A DNA stretch of 7,437 nt from Porphyrobacter sp. (GCA_014359685.1 JACIYY010000024.1:1-7437), one strand, 5' to 3'; shown: positions 1-7,305, numbered from the stretch's first letter. Program-made: numbers and translations. The notes: a model not told the origin generated them from the letters alone.

Positions 1-993
1 CTGATGTGGCTGGACGAATACCGGTTCGACGGGCTGCGCTTCGATGCGGTCCATGCCATCGCCGACGATGATTTCCTCGACGCGATGGCGCGCGAGATCA
101 GGGCCGCACTGCCTGGCCGCGCGATCCATCTGGTGCTGGAGAACGAGGGCAACGATCCCGACCGCCTCGCCCCCGGCCTCTATTCCGCGCAGTGGAACGA
201 TGATTTCCACAATGCCCTGCACGTCCTGCTGACCGGCGAGGACGAGGGCTATTACGCGGCGTTCGCCGATGATCCCACCGCGCGGCTCGCCCGCTGCCTC
301 GCCGAAGGCTTTGCCTATCAGGGCGAGATGGCGGCTGAGCATCCGCGCGGCAAGCCGAGCGGCCATCTGCCGCCGACCGCCTTCGTCTCGTTCCTGCAGA
401 ACCACGACCAGGTCGGCAACCGCGCGCTGGGGGAGCGGCTGATCCTGCTGGCCGACCATGCCAAGCTGCGCGCCGCGACCGCGCTGCTGCTGCTGTGCCC
501 GCAGATCCCGCTGCTGTTCATGGGGGAGGAGACGGGCAGCCGCTCGCCCTTCCTGTTCTTCACCGATTTCCATGACCAGCTGGCGGACGCGGTGCGCGAG
601 GGGCGGCGCCGTGAATTCGCCCGCTTCTCCGCCTTCGCCGACCCTGAGGTGCGCGAGCATATCCCCGACCCGAACGCGCCCGAGACCTTCGCCCGATCGG
701 TGCCTGAACCCGGTCCCAATGCGGCCGAGTGGGGCGGCCTCTACGCCGATCTGCTGGCGGTCCGCCGCAAGGAGCTGGTCCCGTATCTGGCCGGTGCCCG
801 CAACCTTGGCGCCGAGGTGCTGGGGGAGGGGGCGGTATCCGCGGCGTGGCGGTTGGGCGACGGAGCGACGCTGGGCATCGCGATCAATCTCGGCGACCGG
901 GCGGTGGCGTTCCCCGATCTGGAAGGCGTGCTGCTGTTCGACCTTGGTGAACGCGGCGCGCCCGGCAGCTTCACCGCATGGCTGGCACGATGA
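1..993 (+). CDS. treZ: Maltooligosyltrehalose trehalohydrolase (TreZ), 5'-truncated by the window edge
   Basis: This cytoplasmic GH13 enzyme hydrolyses the alpha-1,4 bond next to the terminal trehalose unit of maltooligosyltrehalose, releasing trehalose. It is the second step of the TreY/TreZ route. The frame is open from base 1, so the start lies upstream. About 330 codons remain of a family length near 580-600, which is the second half of the catalytic barrel plus the C-terminal beta domain. The catalytic residues are visible: Asp in GLRFDAVH (codon 15 of the fragment, bases 43-45), Glu in LVLENEGN (codon 47) and Asp in QNHDQVGNRALGERL (codon 136). The D-to-E spacing of 32 is close to that of characterised TreZ. 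IPLLFMGEE follows, as is usual in the family. ENEGN replaces the commoner ENEDN, a change that need not affect activity. The stop TGA (991-993) overlaps the malQ ATG, indicating one operon. GlgB and GlgX are GH13 relatives, but the NHDQVGNRA block and the adjacent treY favour TreZ. Confidence 0.95.
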   Translation: MMWLDEYRFDGLRFDAVHAIADDDFLDAMAREIRAALPGRAIHLVLENEGNDPDRLAPGLYSAQWNDDFHNALHVLLTGEDEGYYAAFADDPTARLARCLAEGFAYQGEMAAEHPRGKPSGHLPPTAFVSFLQNHDQVGNRALGERLILLADHAKLRAATALLLLCPQIPLLFMGEETGSRSPFLFFTDFHDQLADAVREGRRREFARFSAFADPEVREHIPDPNAPETFARSVPEPGPNAAEWGGLYADLLAVRRKELVPYLAGARNLGAEVLGEGAVSAAWRLGDGATLGIAINLGDRAVAFPDLEGVLLFDLGERGAPGSFTAWLAR

Positions 994-3008
994 GGGCCGG
1001 GATAAGTTCGCTCGACCTGCTGGCTACGACGGTGGGCCTGCAACGCGACTGGTCCGATGCCGAGGGCAGGCCCCAGCGCGTCGCCGATGACCATCTGCGG
1101 CGGGTGCTGGCCGCGCTCGGCTATCCGGCCGCCGGGGAGGCGGAGGCAGCGGCCAGCCTGGCGCGGGCGCTGGAGGAGGCACGCACCGCCAGTTTCCACT
1201 CGATCGACCTCGGCGACGACCTGATCCTGCCCGCGGATGGCGCCGGCGAACCGAAGGCCGAGATCGCGCTGGAAGACGGCACCGTGCAGGCCCTGCCGCT
1301 CACGCGCGAGGGCGAGAGCTGGCGCATCGCCACTGCCGGGATCGCCGCGACCGGCTATCACACGCTCACCATCGGGGCGCGCAGCCTGACGCTGGCGATC
1401 GCGCCCAAACGCTGCTTCGCCATCGCCGATGCGGCACCGGGGCGGCGGCTGTGGGGCGCGGCGGTGCAGGTCCCCTCGCTGCGCGACGAGGCGGCCGAGA
1501 CCGGATATGGCGGCTTCGGCACGCTGGCCGATGCGGCGCGCGCGCTCGCCGCGACCGGCGCGGACGCGGTGGCGATCAGCCCGGCCCATGCGCTGTTCCC
1601 CGCCGATGTGACCCGCTTCAGCCCCTATGCGCCATCGAGCCGCCTGTTCCTCAACATCCTGTTCGCCGATCCCCGGCTGATCGGGGCCGAGCCGGCGGCG
1701 GGCGAGGCGGGGGCGCTGATCGACTGGGCGGCCGCGATCCCCGCGCAGATGGCCGCCCTGCGCGCGGCCTTCGCCGGCCGCAGCGATGCGGCGCGCCAGC
1801 AGGTCGCCGAATATCGCCGCGCGGCCGGGGCGGAGCTGGAGCATCATGCGGTGTTCGACGCGCTGCACGCGCATTTCTTCGCCACCGGGGCGCGCGGCTG
1901 GCAAGGCTGGCCGGCCGAATATCACGACCCGGAGGGCGCGGCCGTGCGCCGCTTCGCCGCCGGCCATCCGGAGGAGGTCGAGTTCTTCGCCTTCGCGCAG
2001 TGGCTCGCCAAGGCCAGCCTCGACGCGGCGCAGCAGGCCGCGACCCAAGCGGGCATGGCGGTCGGCCTGATCTCCGACCTGGCGGTGGGAATGGACAGCG
2101 GCGGCAGTCATGCCTGGAGCCGGCCGGACGACCTGCTGACCGGCCTTTCCATCGGGGCGCCGCCCGATCCGCTGGGGCCGCGCGGACAGGATTGGGGGAT
2201 CACCGGCTTTGCCCCGCTGGCGCTGCGCCGCACCGGCTTTGCCGGCTTCATCGGCACGCTCCGCGCCGCGCTCGACCATGCCGGCGGCATCCGCATCGAC
2301 CATATCCTCGGCCTCTCGCGGTTGTGGGTCATTCCCCACGGCGCGGCTTCGGCCGAAGGCGCCTATCTGACCTATCCGCTCGAGGACATGCTGCGGATCC
2401 TCGCCATCGAGAGCACCCGCGCCCGCGCGATCGTCATCGGCGAGGATCTCGGCACCGTGCCCGAGGGGCTGCGCCCGAAGCTTGCGGCGCGCGCGGTGGC
2501 AGGCATGAATGTGCTGTGGTTCGAGCGGGACGGGGACGGCGCTTTCGTCCCGCCGTCCAGGTGGCGCGCCGCTTCGGTGGCGATGAGCGGAACGCACGAC
2601 CTGCCGACCGTCGCGGGATGGTGGCGCGGACGCGACATCGACTGGGCGTGGCGGCTCGGCCGGTCGGGCGCGGCCAGCGAGGACGACGACCGCCGTCACC
2701 GGCAGGAGGAACGCGGCCTGCTGTGGGAGGCCTTCCGCCAGTCTGGCGCGGCCGAGGGTGAGCAGCCCGCCGAGCACGATGTCTGGCCGGTGCTGGAGGC
2801 TGCGGCCGCCCATATCGGCGTCACCCCGTGCGATCTGGCGATCCTGCCGCTCGAGGACCTGCTCGGCCTCGACGAGCAGCCCAACCTGCCGGGCACGATG
2901 GACGAACACCCCAACTGGCGCCGGCGGATGCCCGCGCCGCTATCCGAATGCCTGTCCCGGCCGGAGGTCGCCCGCCGTGCCGCCCGTATCGGCCGCGCGC
3001 GGCGATGA
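990..3008 (+). CDS. malQ: 4-alpha-glucanotransferase (amylomaltase, MalQ)
   Basis: This cytoplasmic GH77 enzyme moves alpha-1,4-glucan segments between maltodextrins, releasing glucose and making longer chains. At 672 aa it belongs to the long E. coli-type MalQ group, with an N-terminal extension before the barrel. Visible motifs are SPYAPSSRLFLN (from residue 211), DLAVGMDSGG, GIRIDHILGLSRLW (nucleophile Asp437), IGEDLGTVP (acid/base Glu485) and SGTHDLPTVAGWW (Asp537). The spacings of 48 and 52 equal those I recall for the E. coli MalQ triad 448/496/548. The chosen start is ATG 990, which forms an ATGA overlap with the treZ stop. The in-frame ATG at 978 would add four residues and cannot be excluded. 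Neither start has an obvious Shine-Dalgarno, so translation is probably coupled to treZ. Lying between treZ and treY, it probably recycles the short maltodextrins left after trehalose release and regenerates chains long enough for TreY. Confidence 0.96.
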   Translation: MRAGISSLDLLATTVGLQRDWSDAEGRPQRVADDHLRRVLAALGYPAAGEAEAAASLARALEEARTASFHSIDLGDDLILPADGAGEPKAEIALEDGTVQALPLTREGESWRIATAGIAATGYHTLTIGARSLTLAIAPKRCFAIADAAPGRRLWGAAVQVPSLRDEAAETGYGGFGTLADAARALAATGADAVAISPAHALFPADVTRFSPYAPSSRLFLNILFADPRLIGAEPAAGEAGALIDWAAAIPAQMAALRAAFAGRSDAARQQVAEYRRAAGAELEHHAVFDALHAHFFATGARGWQGWPAEYHDPEGAAVRRFAAGHPEEVEFFAFAQWLAKASLDAAQQAATQAGMAVGLISDLAVGMDSGGSHAWSRPDDLLTGLSIGAPPDPLGPRGQDWGITGFAPLALRRTGFAGFIGTLRAALDHAGGIRIDHILGLSRLWVIPHGAASAEGAYLTYPLEDMLRILAIESTRARAIVIGEDLGTVPEGLRPKLAARAVAGMNVLWFERDGDGAFVPPSRWRAASVAMSGTHDLPTVAGWWRGRDIDWAWRLGRSGAASEDDDRRHRQEERGLLWEAFRQSGAAEGEQPAEHDVWPVLEAAAAHIGVTPCDLAILPLEDLLGLDEQPNLPGTMDEHPNWRRRMPAPLSECLSRPEVARRAARIGRARR

Positions 3009-3048
3009 CCGCGTCCGCTCCGGCGCAGCGATGAAAGCCCGACCATGA
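3005..3048 (+). promoter_or_regulatory. malQ-treY junction: consecutive ATGA stop/start overlaps (possible translational relay)
   Basis: The malQ stop is embedded in ATGA (3005-3008). Its ATG opens a 9-codon frame reading MTASAPAQR, which ends at TGA 3032-3034, itself inside ATGA 3031-3034. That second ATG opens a 5-codon frame reading MKARP, which ends at TGA 3046-3048 inside ATGA 3045-3048. The third ATG is the treY start. A terminating ribosome could therefore reinitiate stepwise from malQ to treY. I see no good Shine-Dalgarno before treY, which makes coupling plausible. The arrangement is read directly from the sequence; the function is inference and it could be chance. Confidence 0.3.
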
Positions 3049-5507
3049 CCCCGCGCGCCACCTATCGTCTGCAGTTCCATCGCGACTTCACCTTCGCCGA
3101 TGCCACCGCAATCGTTCCCTATCTCGCCGATCTGGGCATCAGCCACATCTACGCCTCGCCGATCACCACCGCCCGCTCCGGCTCCACCCACGGCTACGAC
3201 GTGGTCGACCCGACGCGCGTCAATCCCGAGCTCGGCGGCGAGGACGGGCTGCGCACGCTGGTCGCGGCGCTGCGGGCGCGCGACATGGGCCTCGTCATCG
3301 ACATCGTCCCCAACCACATGGGCGTCGGCGGCGGCGAGAACGCATGGTGGAACGACGTGCTGGCGCATGGCCAGGCCAGCCCCTACGCCCGCTTCTTCGA
3401 CATCGACTGGAGCGCCAAGCCGCTGCTGCCGATCCTTGGCGCGCGGCTGGAGGATGTGCTGGCCGCCGGCGACATCGCCATCGTCCGGCGCGATGGCGAG
3501 CCGCGCCTGTCGGTCTATGGCGAGCACGAGCTGCCGATCCGGCCGGAGGACCGCGACAATCTGCCCGCCGATGGCGACCGCGAGGGCCTCGCCGCGCTGC
3601 TCGACCGGCAGCATTACCAGCTCGGCTGGTGGCGCACCGCCGATGACGAGCTGAACTGGCGCCGCTTCTTCACCATCAGCGAGCTGGCCGGGCTGCGGCA
3701 GGAAGACCCCGACGTGTTCGAGGCGACCCATGCGCTGGTGTTCCGCCTCTATGGTGAGGGGCTGATCGACGGGGTGCGGATCGATCATGTCGACGGCCTC
3801 GCCGATCCGGGTGCCTATTGCCGCACCCTGCGCGCCCGCCTCGAGGCGATTTCCCGCCCGGCCGATGCGCCCGCCGGCCCGGCCTATATCGTGGTCGAGA
3901 AGATCCTCGGCCCCGGCGAGCGGCTGCCGGCCAGCTGGCAGGTCGACGGCACCAGCGGATATGATTTCATGGAGGAGGTCTCGGCCCTGCTCCACGATCC
4001 CGCCGGGGAGGCGCCGCTCGATGCGCTGTGGCACGATTTCTCCGGCCGGATGCTCGACTATCCGGCGGAGGAATTGCTGGCCCGACAGCAATTGCTGTCA
4101 TGGTCGTTCGACGGGCAGTTTCGCGCCTGTGCGGAGCTGTTTGCCCAGCTCGCCGCCGAGCGGGAGGAGAGCCGGGGCTGGACATCGGGGATGCTGCGGC
4201 GCGCGCTGGAGCGGCTGCTGTGGGTGTTCCCGGTCTATCGCACCTATCGCCCGCGCGACAATGCGCCGACCCAGGCCGAGATGCTCGACCGGGTGCGCGC
4301 GGCGGTGATCCCGTTCACGCCGCCGGGCGAGCAGGAGGTGGCCGAGCAGGTGCTGGACTGGCTGGTCGAGCCGAGCGAGGGCGACCGGCTGCTGCAGGCC
4401 GCGCGGCGGCGCTTCCAGCAACTCACCGCACCGATTGCTGCCAAGGCGGTGGAGGACACCGCCTTCTACCGCTATGGCCGGCTGCTCAGCCGCAACGATG
4501 TCGGTTTCGACGCGCACCGGCTGGCGCAGAGCGTGGACTCGTTTCACCAGGGTTGTGCGGTGCGGGCGCGCGATTTCCCCGCCTCGATGCTGGCGACCGC
4601 CACCCACGACCACAAGCGGGGCGAGGATGTGCGCGCCCGGCTGGCCGTGCTGAGCGCGGTGCCGGAGGAATGGCGGGCGGAGGTCACCGGCTGGGACTGG
4701 CTGGCGGGCGGCGAGCGCAGCGGCGTCGATCCGGCCGACCGGTTCATGTTCTACCAGACGCTGCTCGGCGCCTGGCCCGCCGGGTTGCGGCCGGACGATG
4801 CCGCCGGGCTGGGCGATTTTGCCGCGCGGCTCGTCGCATGGCAGGTCAAGGCGCTGCGCGAGGCCAAGCTGCGATCCTCGTGGGAGGCGCCGGACGAGGC
4901 CTATGAGGGCACCTGCCGGCAGATGGTGGAGGGGCTGCTCGACCCTGCGCAATCGCGCCCGTTCCTCGATGCGGTGGATGGCTTTGCCGGCCGGCTTGCC
5001 GGCGCCGCGCTGGCCAATTCGCTGGCGCAGGTGGCGCTCAAGCTGACCGTGCCGGGGATGCCCGACACCTATCAGGGATGCGAGCTGGAGGATTTCAGCC
5101 TCGTCGATCCCGACAACCGCCGCCCGGTCGATTATGCACAGCGGCAGGCCCTGCTGGCGGAGAGGCGGCATCCCAAGCTGGTGCTGATCCGCCGGCTGCT
5201 CGGGCTGCGGCGCGTCGATCCGGCGCTGTTCGCGCGCGGCGACTACCGGCCGCTGGAGGTGCGCGGGGCGCGCGAGGGCAACGTGATCGCCTTTACCCGG
5301 ACGTTGGAGGGGCGGAGGCTGACCTGCGCTGTCGCCCTGCGCCTCGGCCCCGCACTGCTCGACCGCGCCGAGCCGGTCGCGGATGCCGATTGGTGGCAGG
5401 ACACCACTGTCGCGCCCGAAGACCCCGCAGCCGAGCGGCTGGATGCGGCGCGCCTGTTCGCCGCCTCACCGGTCCACGTCGCGCTCGATCGGGTCGGCGA
5501 CGGCTAG
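3045..5507 (+). CDS. treY: Maltooligosyltrehalose synthase (TreY)
   Basis: This cytoplasmic GH13 enzyme ((1->4)-alpha-D-glucan 1-alpha-D-glucosylmutase) rearranges the reducing-end alpha-1,4 bond of a maltooligosaccharide to an alpha,alpha-1,1 bond. The product, maltooligosyltrehalose, is the TreZ substrate. The 820-aa length is within the family range. The start is well fixed: MTPRATYRLQFHRDFTF is the typical N terminus and leads straight into the barrel, followed by YASPITTARSGSTHGYDVVD. Further motifs are IDIVPNHM (NHM at 90-92), GVRIDHVDGL (nucleophile Asp247), IVVEKILGPGE (acid/base Glu285), ATHDHKRGED (Asp522), and the near-C-terminal VPGMPDTYQGCE with SLVDPDNRRPVDY. All key residues are present and no frameshift is seen. 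It lies 36 bp after malQ, on the same strand, in the same operon. No clear Shine-Dalgarno precedes ATG 3045, so the overlap chain before it may matter for translation. Confidence 0.96.
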   Translation: MTPRATYRLQFHRDFTFADATAIVPYLADLGISHIYASPITTARSGSTHGYDVVDPTRVNPELGGEDGLRTLVAALRARDMGLVIDIVPNHMGVGGGENAWWNDVLAHGQASPYARFFDIDWSAKPLLPILGARLEDVLAAGDIAIVRRDGEPRLSVYGEHELPIRPEDRDNLPADGDREGLAALLDRQHYQLGWWRTADDELNWRRFFTISELAGLRQEDPDVFEATHALVFRLYGEGLIDGVRIDHVDGLADPGAYCRTLRARLEAISRPADAPAGPAYIVVEKILGPGERLPASWQVDGTSGYDFMEEVSALLHDPAGEAPLDALWHDFSGRMLDYPAEELLARQQLLSWSFDGQFRACAELFAQLAAEREESRGWTSGMLRRALERLLWVFPVYRTYRPRDNAPTQAEMLDRVRAAVIPFTPPGEQEVAEQVLDWLVEPSEGDRLLQAARRRFQQLTAPIAAKAVEDTAFYRYGRLLSRNDVGFDAHRLAQSVDSFHQGCAVRARDFPASMLATATHDHKRGEDVRARLAVLSAVPEEWRAEVTGWDWLAGGERSGVDPADRFMFYQTLLGAWPAGLRPDDAAGLGDFAARLVAWQVKALREAKLRSSWEAPDEAYEGTCRQMVEGLLDPAQSRPFLDAVDGFAGRLAGAALANSLAQVALKLTVPGMPDTYQGCELEDFSLVDPDNRRPVDYAQRQALLAERRHPKLVLIRRLLGLRRVDPALFARGDYRPLEVRGAREGNVIAFTRTLEGRRLTCAVALRLGPALLDRAEPVADADWWQDTTVAPEDPAAERLDAARLFAASPVHVALDRVGDG

Positions 5508-5553
5508 GCACCGGGCTGGTCCAGCGCCGCGACGGCGGGCATGGGGGCGCACC

Positions 5554-6522
5554 GTGATTCGCCGCCTTGCCGCCTTGCTGGACCCGTTCATCCTTGCCCT
5601 GCTGGGCGCGGTGGCGCTGGCCAGCGTGCTGCCGCCGCGCGGCAGCTTCGTGCCGGTGGCGGAGCGGGCGGCCGATGCCGGCATCGTGGTGCTGTTCTTT
5701 CTTCACGGCGCCAAGCTGTCGCGTGAGGCGATCGTCGGCGGGCTGCTCAACTGGCGGCTGCATCTGGCGGTGCTGGCTGCCACCTTCGTGCTGTTCCCGC
5801 TGCTGGGGCTGGCTTTCAGCGCGCTTCCCGGCCTGTCGCCGCCGCTCGCCGCCGGGCTGCTGTTCCTGACGCTGCTTCCATCGACGGTGCAATCCTCCAT
5901 CGCCTTTACCGCGATGGCGCGCGGCAATGTCGCGGCGGCGGTGTGCTCGGCCGCGTTCTCCAATCTGCTCGGCATCGTCGTCACCCCGCTGCTGGCGGTC
6001 GCGCTGATGAGCGGGTCGAGCGCGCAGCTGTCGCTGTCCGCCGGCACCGCCATCGTGATCAAGCTGCTGCTGCCGTTCGTCGCCGGGCATCTGGCGCGGC
6101 CGTGGATCGGCGGCTGGGTGGCGCGGCACAAGGCGCTGGTCGGGCGGGTCGATCGCGGCTCGATCCTGCTGATCGTCTATACCGCCTTCGGGGCGGCGGT
6201 AGTGGCGGGGCTGTGGCGCCGGGTCGATCCGCTCGACCTGGCGGAGATCGTCGCCTGCTGCCTTGCCATCCTGGCGCTGGCGCTGAGCGCCACCTGGGGC
6301 GCGGGGCGGCTGCTGCGCCTGCCGCGAGAGGATGCGGTGGTGCTGCTGTTCGCCGGATCGAAGAAGAGCCTCGCCTCCGGCGTGCCCATCGCCGGCGTGC
6401 TGTTCCCCCCGGCCGAGGTGGGCGCGATCCTGCTGCCGGTGATGCTGTTCCACCAGTTCCAGCTGATCGCCTGCGCGCTGATCGCGCGGCGCATGGGCCA
6501 GGAAACGGCGCCTGCGATGTGA
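5554..6522 (+). CDS. Bile acid:sodium symporter family (SBF-like) membrane transporter
   Basis: This is a 322-aa inner-membrane protein that is almost entirely hydrophobic. By eye it has about ten helices, near residues 9-27, 34-52, 67-91, 97-112, 123-150, 163-182, 203-221, 228-247, 268-285 and 287-312. Family-like blocks are FFLHGAKLSREA (48-59), LPSTVQSSIAFTAMARGN (108-125), SNLLGIVVTPLL (136-147) and FAGSKKSLASGVPIAGVLFP (266-285). This pattern fits the SBF-like branch (YfeH of E. coli, RCH1-type proteins) better than true bile-acid carriers. The substrate cannot be read from the sequence, and sodium coupling is assumed from the superfamily. The start is GTG 5554, with a GGGGGCG stretch shortly upstream; an ATG at 5541 is out of frame. 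The gene begins 46 bp after treY on the same strand, so co-transcription is possible, but no link to trehalose is evident. Confidence 0.88.
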   Translation: MIRRLAALLDPFILALLGAVALASVLPPRGSFVPVAERAADAGIVVLFFLHGAKLSREAIVGGLLNWRLHLAVLAATFVLFPLLGLAFSALPGLSPPLAAGLLFLTLLPSTVQSSIAFTAMARGNVAAAVCSAAFSNLLGIVVTPLLAVALMSGSSAQLSLSAGTAIVIKLLLPFVAGHLARPWIGGWVARHKALVGRVDRGSILLIVYTAFGAAVVAGLWRRVDPLDLAEIVACCLAILALALSATWGAGRLLRLPREDAVVLLFAGSKKSLASGVPIAGVLFPPAEVGAILLPVMLFHQFQLIACALIARRMGQETAPAM

Positions 6523-6548
6523 CGGTGGATCGGCGCTGCGGTGGCACC

Positions 6549-6553
6549 GGAGG
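6549..6553 (+). promoter_or_regulatory. Strong Shine-Dalgarno (GGAGG) before the 27-codon frame
   Basis: GGAGG lies six bases before ATG 6560, inside a longer purine run that includes a second GAGG at 6554-6557. It is the clearest ribosome binding site in this part of the window, and it serves the small frame rather than the 2H-phosphoesterase gene that follows. Confidence 0.5.
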
Positions 6554-6559
6554 GAGGCG

Positions 6560-6643
6560 ATGGCCGAGAAGATACTGATCGATGCCACCGACCTGCCGCG
6601 CGCGGACCTGCCCCGTCGCCACGCATTGGCCGGCCGGCTTTGA
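6560..6643 (+). CDS. Small 27-codon frame; possible leader peptide or gene remnant
   Basis: This frame runs from ATG 6560 to TGA 6641-6643 and encodes 27 residues beginning MAEKILIDATDLPRAD. I do not recognise it. It has an ideally placed GGAGG, and its last codons overlap the probable TTG start of the next gene (TTG 6640-6642 shares bases with the TGA). It could therefore be a leader whose translation feeds ribosomes to that gene. The opening K-I-L-I-D-A-T faintly resembles the first residues of alphaproteobacterial RNase E (MLIDAT-type starts), so it could be a decayed fragment; that similarity is short and may be chance. There is no signal peptide or membrane segment. The main alternative is a non-functional open frame in GC-rich DNA. 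Confidence 0.35.
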   Translation: MAEKILIDATDLPRADLPRRHALAGRL

Positions 6644-7164
6644 CCCGCGAGAAGACAGCAAGATGCGCGCTGATCGTCACCGCCGAACTGCCGGCGCAGT
6701 TGCAGGCGCGCATGAACGCGCTGCGCCGCGCGCATTACCCGCCCGAGCGCAACCGCGTCGCCGCCCACGTCACCCTGTTCCATGCGCTGCCGCCGTTCTG
6801 CGAGCAGGAGCTGCGCGAGCTGCTGGCCCGCGTGGTGGCGGCGAATCCGCCGCCCCCGGCGCGGCTTGAGGGGGTGATGGCGCTGGGTGCGGGAACCGCG
6901 GTGCGGCTGACCAGCCCGGCTTTGCTGGCGCTGCGCGACGAGATCGCCGACCGGTTCGACACGCTGCTGAGCCCGCAGGACCGCCACACGCCGCGCCTGC
7001 ATGTTACCATCCAGAACAAGGTCGCGCCCAGAGAGGCGCGGGCGCTTCAGGAGCAGCTCGCACCCGCGCTTGCCCCGCTCGACTTCCGCTTCGCCGGGTT
7101 GGCGCTGCACGCCTGGCTGGGCGGACCGTGGGAGGGGCTGAAACGCTGGTCCTTTCGCGGTTGA
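6640..7164 (+). CDS. 2'-5' RNA ligase family protein (2H phosphoesterase)
   Basis: This is a predicted cytoplasmic 174-aa protein of the 2H phosphoesterase superfamily. Both histidine motifs are present: AHVTLFHALP (His43, Thr45) and LHVTIQNK (His121, Thr123). They are about 78 residues apart, as expected for two lobes around one active site. Members act on 2',3'-cyclic or 2'-5' phosphodiester bonds in RNA, but the physiological substrate is usually unknown and cannot be told here. The length fits the family. The start is uncertain. TTG 6640 overlaps the preceding stop and puts ALIVTAELP near the N terminus, which suits the family. The in-frame GTG at 6541 would add 33 Arg/Pro/Gly-rich residues that read like a shadow frame. 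No Shine-Dalgarno precedes TTG 6640, so expression probably depends on coupling to the 27-codon frame. The upstream transporter may share its transcript. Confidence 0.85.
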   Translation: MTREKTARCALIVTAELPAQLQARMNALRRAHYPPERNRVAAHVTLFHALPPFCEQELRELLARVVAANPPPPARLEGVMALGAGTAVRLTSPALLALRDEIADRFDTLLSPQDRHTPRLHVTIQNKVAPREARALQEQLAPALAPLDFRFAGLALHAWLGGPWEGLKRWSFRG

Positions 7165-7189
7165 CCGCCGCCTGGCGCCGCCGTAAACG
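7161..7189 (+). promoter_or_regulatory. Probable promoter of the tRNA-Met gene
   Basis: TTGACC (7161-7166) matches the -35 consensus at five of six positions. A 17-bp spacer separates it from TAAACG (7184-7189), a poor -10 but one of the few A/T-containing hexamers in this GC-rich gap. The tRNA begins 31 bp after the -10, leaving room for a 5' leader of roughly 20-25 nt for RNase P to remove. The -35 includes the TGA stop of the preceding gene. Confidence 0.45.
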
Positions 7190-7219
7190 CGCCGCCTTGC
7201 CCGCGCATCGGCGCCCGGG

Positions 7220-7296
7220 GGCGGAGTAGCTCAGCTGGTTAGAGCAGCGGAATCATAATCCGCGTGTCGGGGGTTCGAGTCCCTCCTCCGCTACCA
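7220..7296 (+). tRNA. tRNA-Met (anticodon CAT), elongator type
   Basis: This is a complete 77-nt cloverleaf. The acceptor is 7220-7226 paired with 7286-7292 (first pair G:U), the D arm is GCTC/GAGC (7229-7232 with 7242-7245), the anticodon stem is GCGGA/TCCGC (7247-7251 with 7259-7263), and the loop ATCATAA places CAT at 7254-7256. The T stem is 7269-7273 with 7281-7285 around TTCGAGT. The discriminator is A7293 and CCA is encoded at 7294-7296. It lacks the three G:C anticodon-stem pairs and the 1:72 mismatch of initiator tRNA, so it is not fMet. CAT is also the gene-level anticodon of tRNA-Ile2 (lysidine-modified). The loop and stems look like alphaproteobacterial elongator Met, so I prefer Met. 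Confidence 0.95.
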
Positions 7297-7305
7297 TCCC
7301 TTATC

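Noticed and set aside
978..989. ATG 978 as the malQ start
   Set aside because: It is possible, adding only four residues, but ATG 990 gives the standard ATGA overlap with treZ. Neither has a clear ribosome site.
741..2909. Long open frame on the minus strand (about 720 codons) opposite malQ
   Set aside because: It is antisense to a gene with an intact catalytic triad. Its translation is Arg/Gly/Ala/Gln-rich with no family motif, as expected opposite GC-rich coding DNA.
2940..5171. Two further minus-strand frames (2940-4091 and 4098-5171) opposite treY
   Set aside because: Both are antisense shadows of treY with no recognisable domain, and treY is clearly coding on the plus strand.
6541..6639. 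GTG 6541 as the start of the 2H-phosphoesterase gene
   Set aside because: The extra 33 residues are Arg/Pro/Gly-rich and unlike family N termini, no good Shine-Dalgarno precedes the GTG, and the region is better read as the 27-codon frame.
5293..7110. Long minus-strand open frame (about 600 codons) opposite treY end, transporter and 2H gene
   Set aside because: It is a low-complexity Arg/Gln/His-rich translation spanning three plus-strand genes and their gaps; a codon-bias shadow.
7220..7296. Reading the CAT tRNA as tRNA-Ile2 or initiator Met
   Set aside because: The initiator hallmarks are missing, and the anticodon loop and stems look like elongator Met. Ile2 is not fully excluded without a lysidine-determinant comparison.
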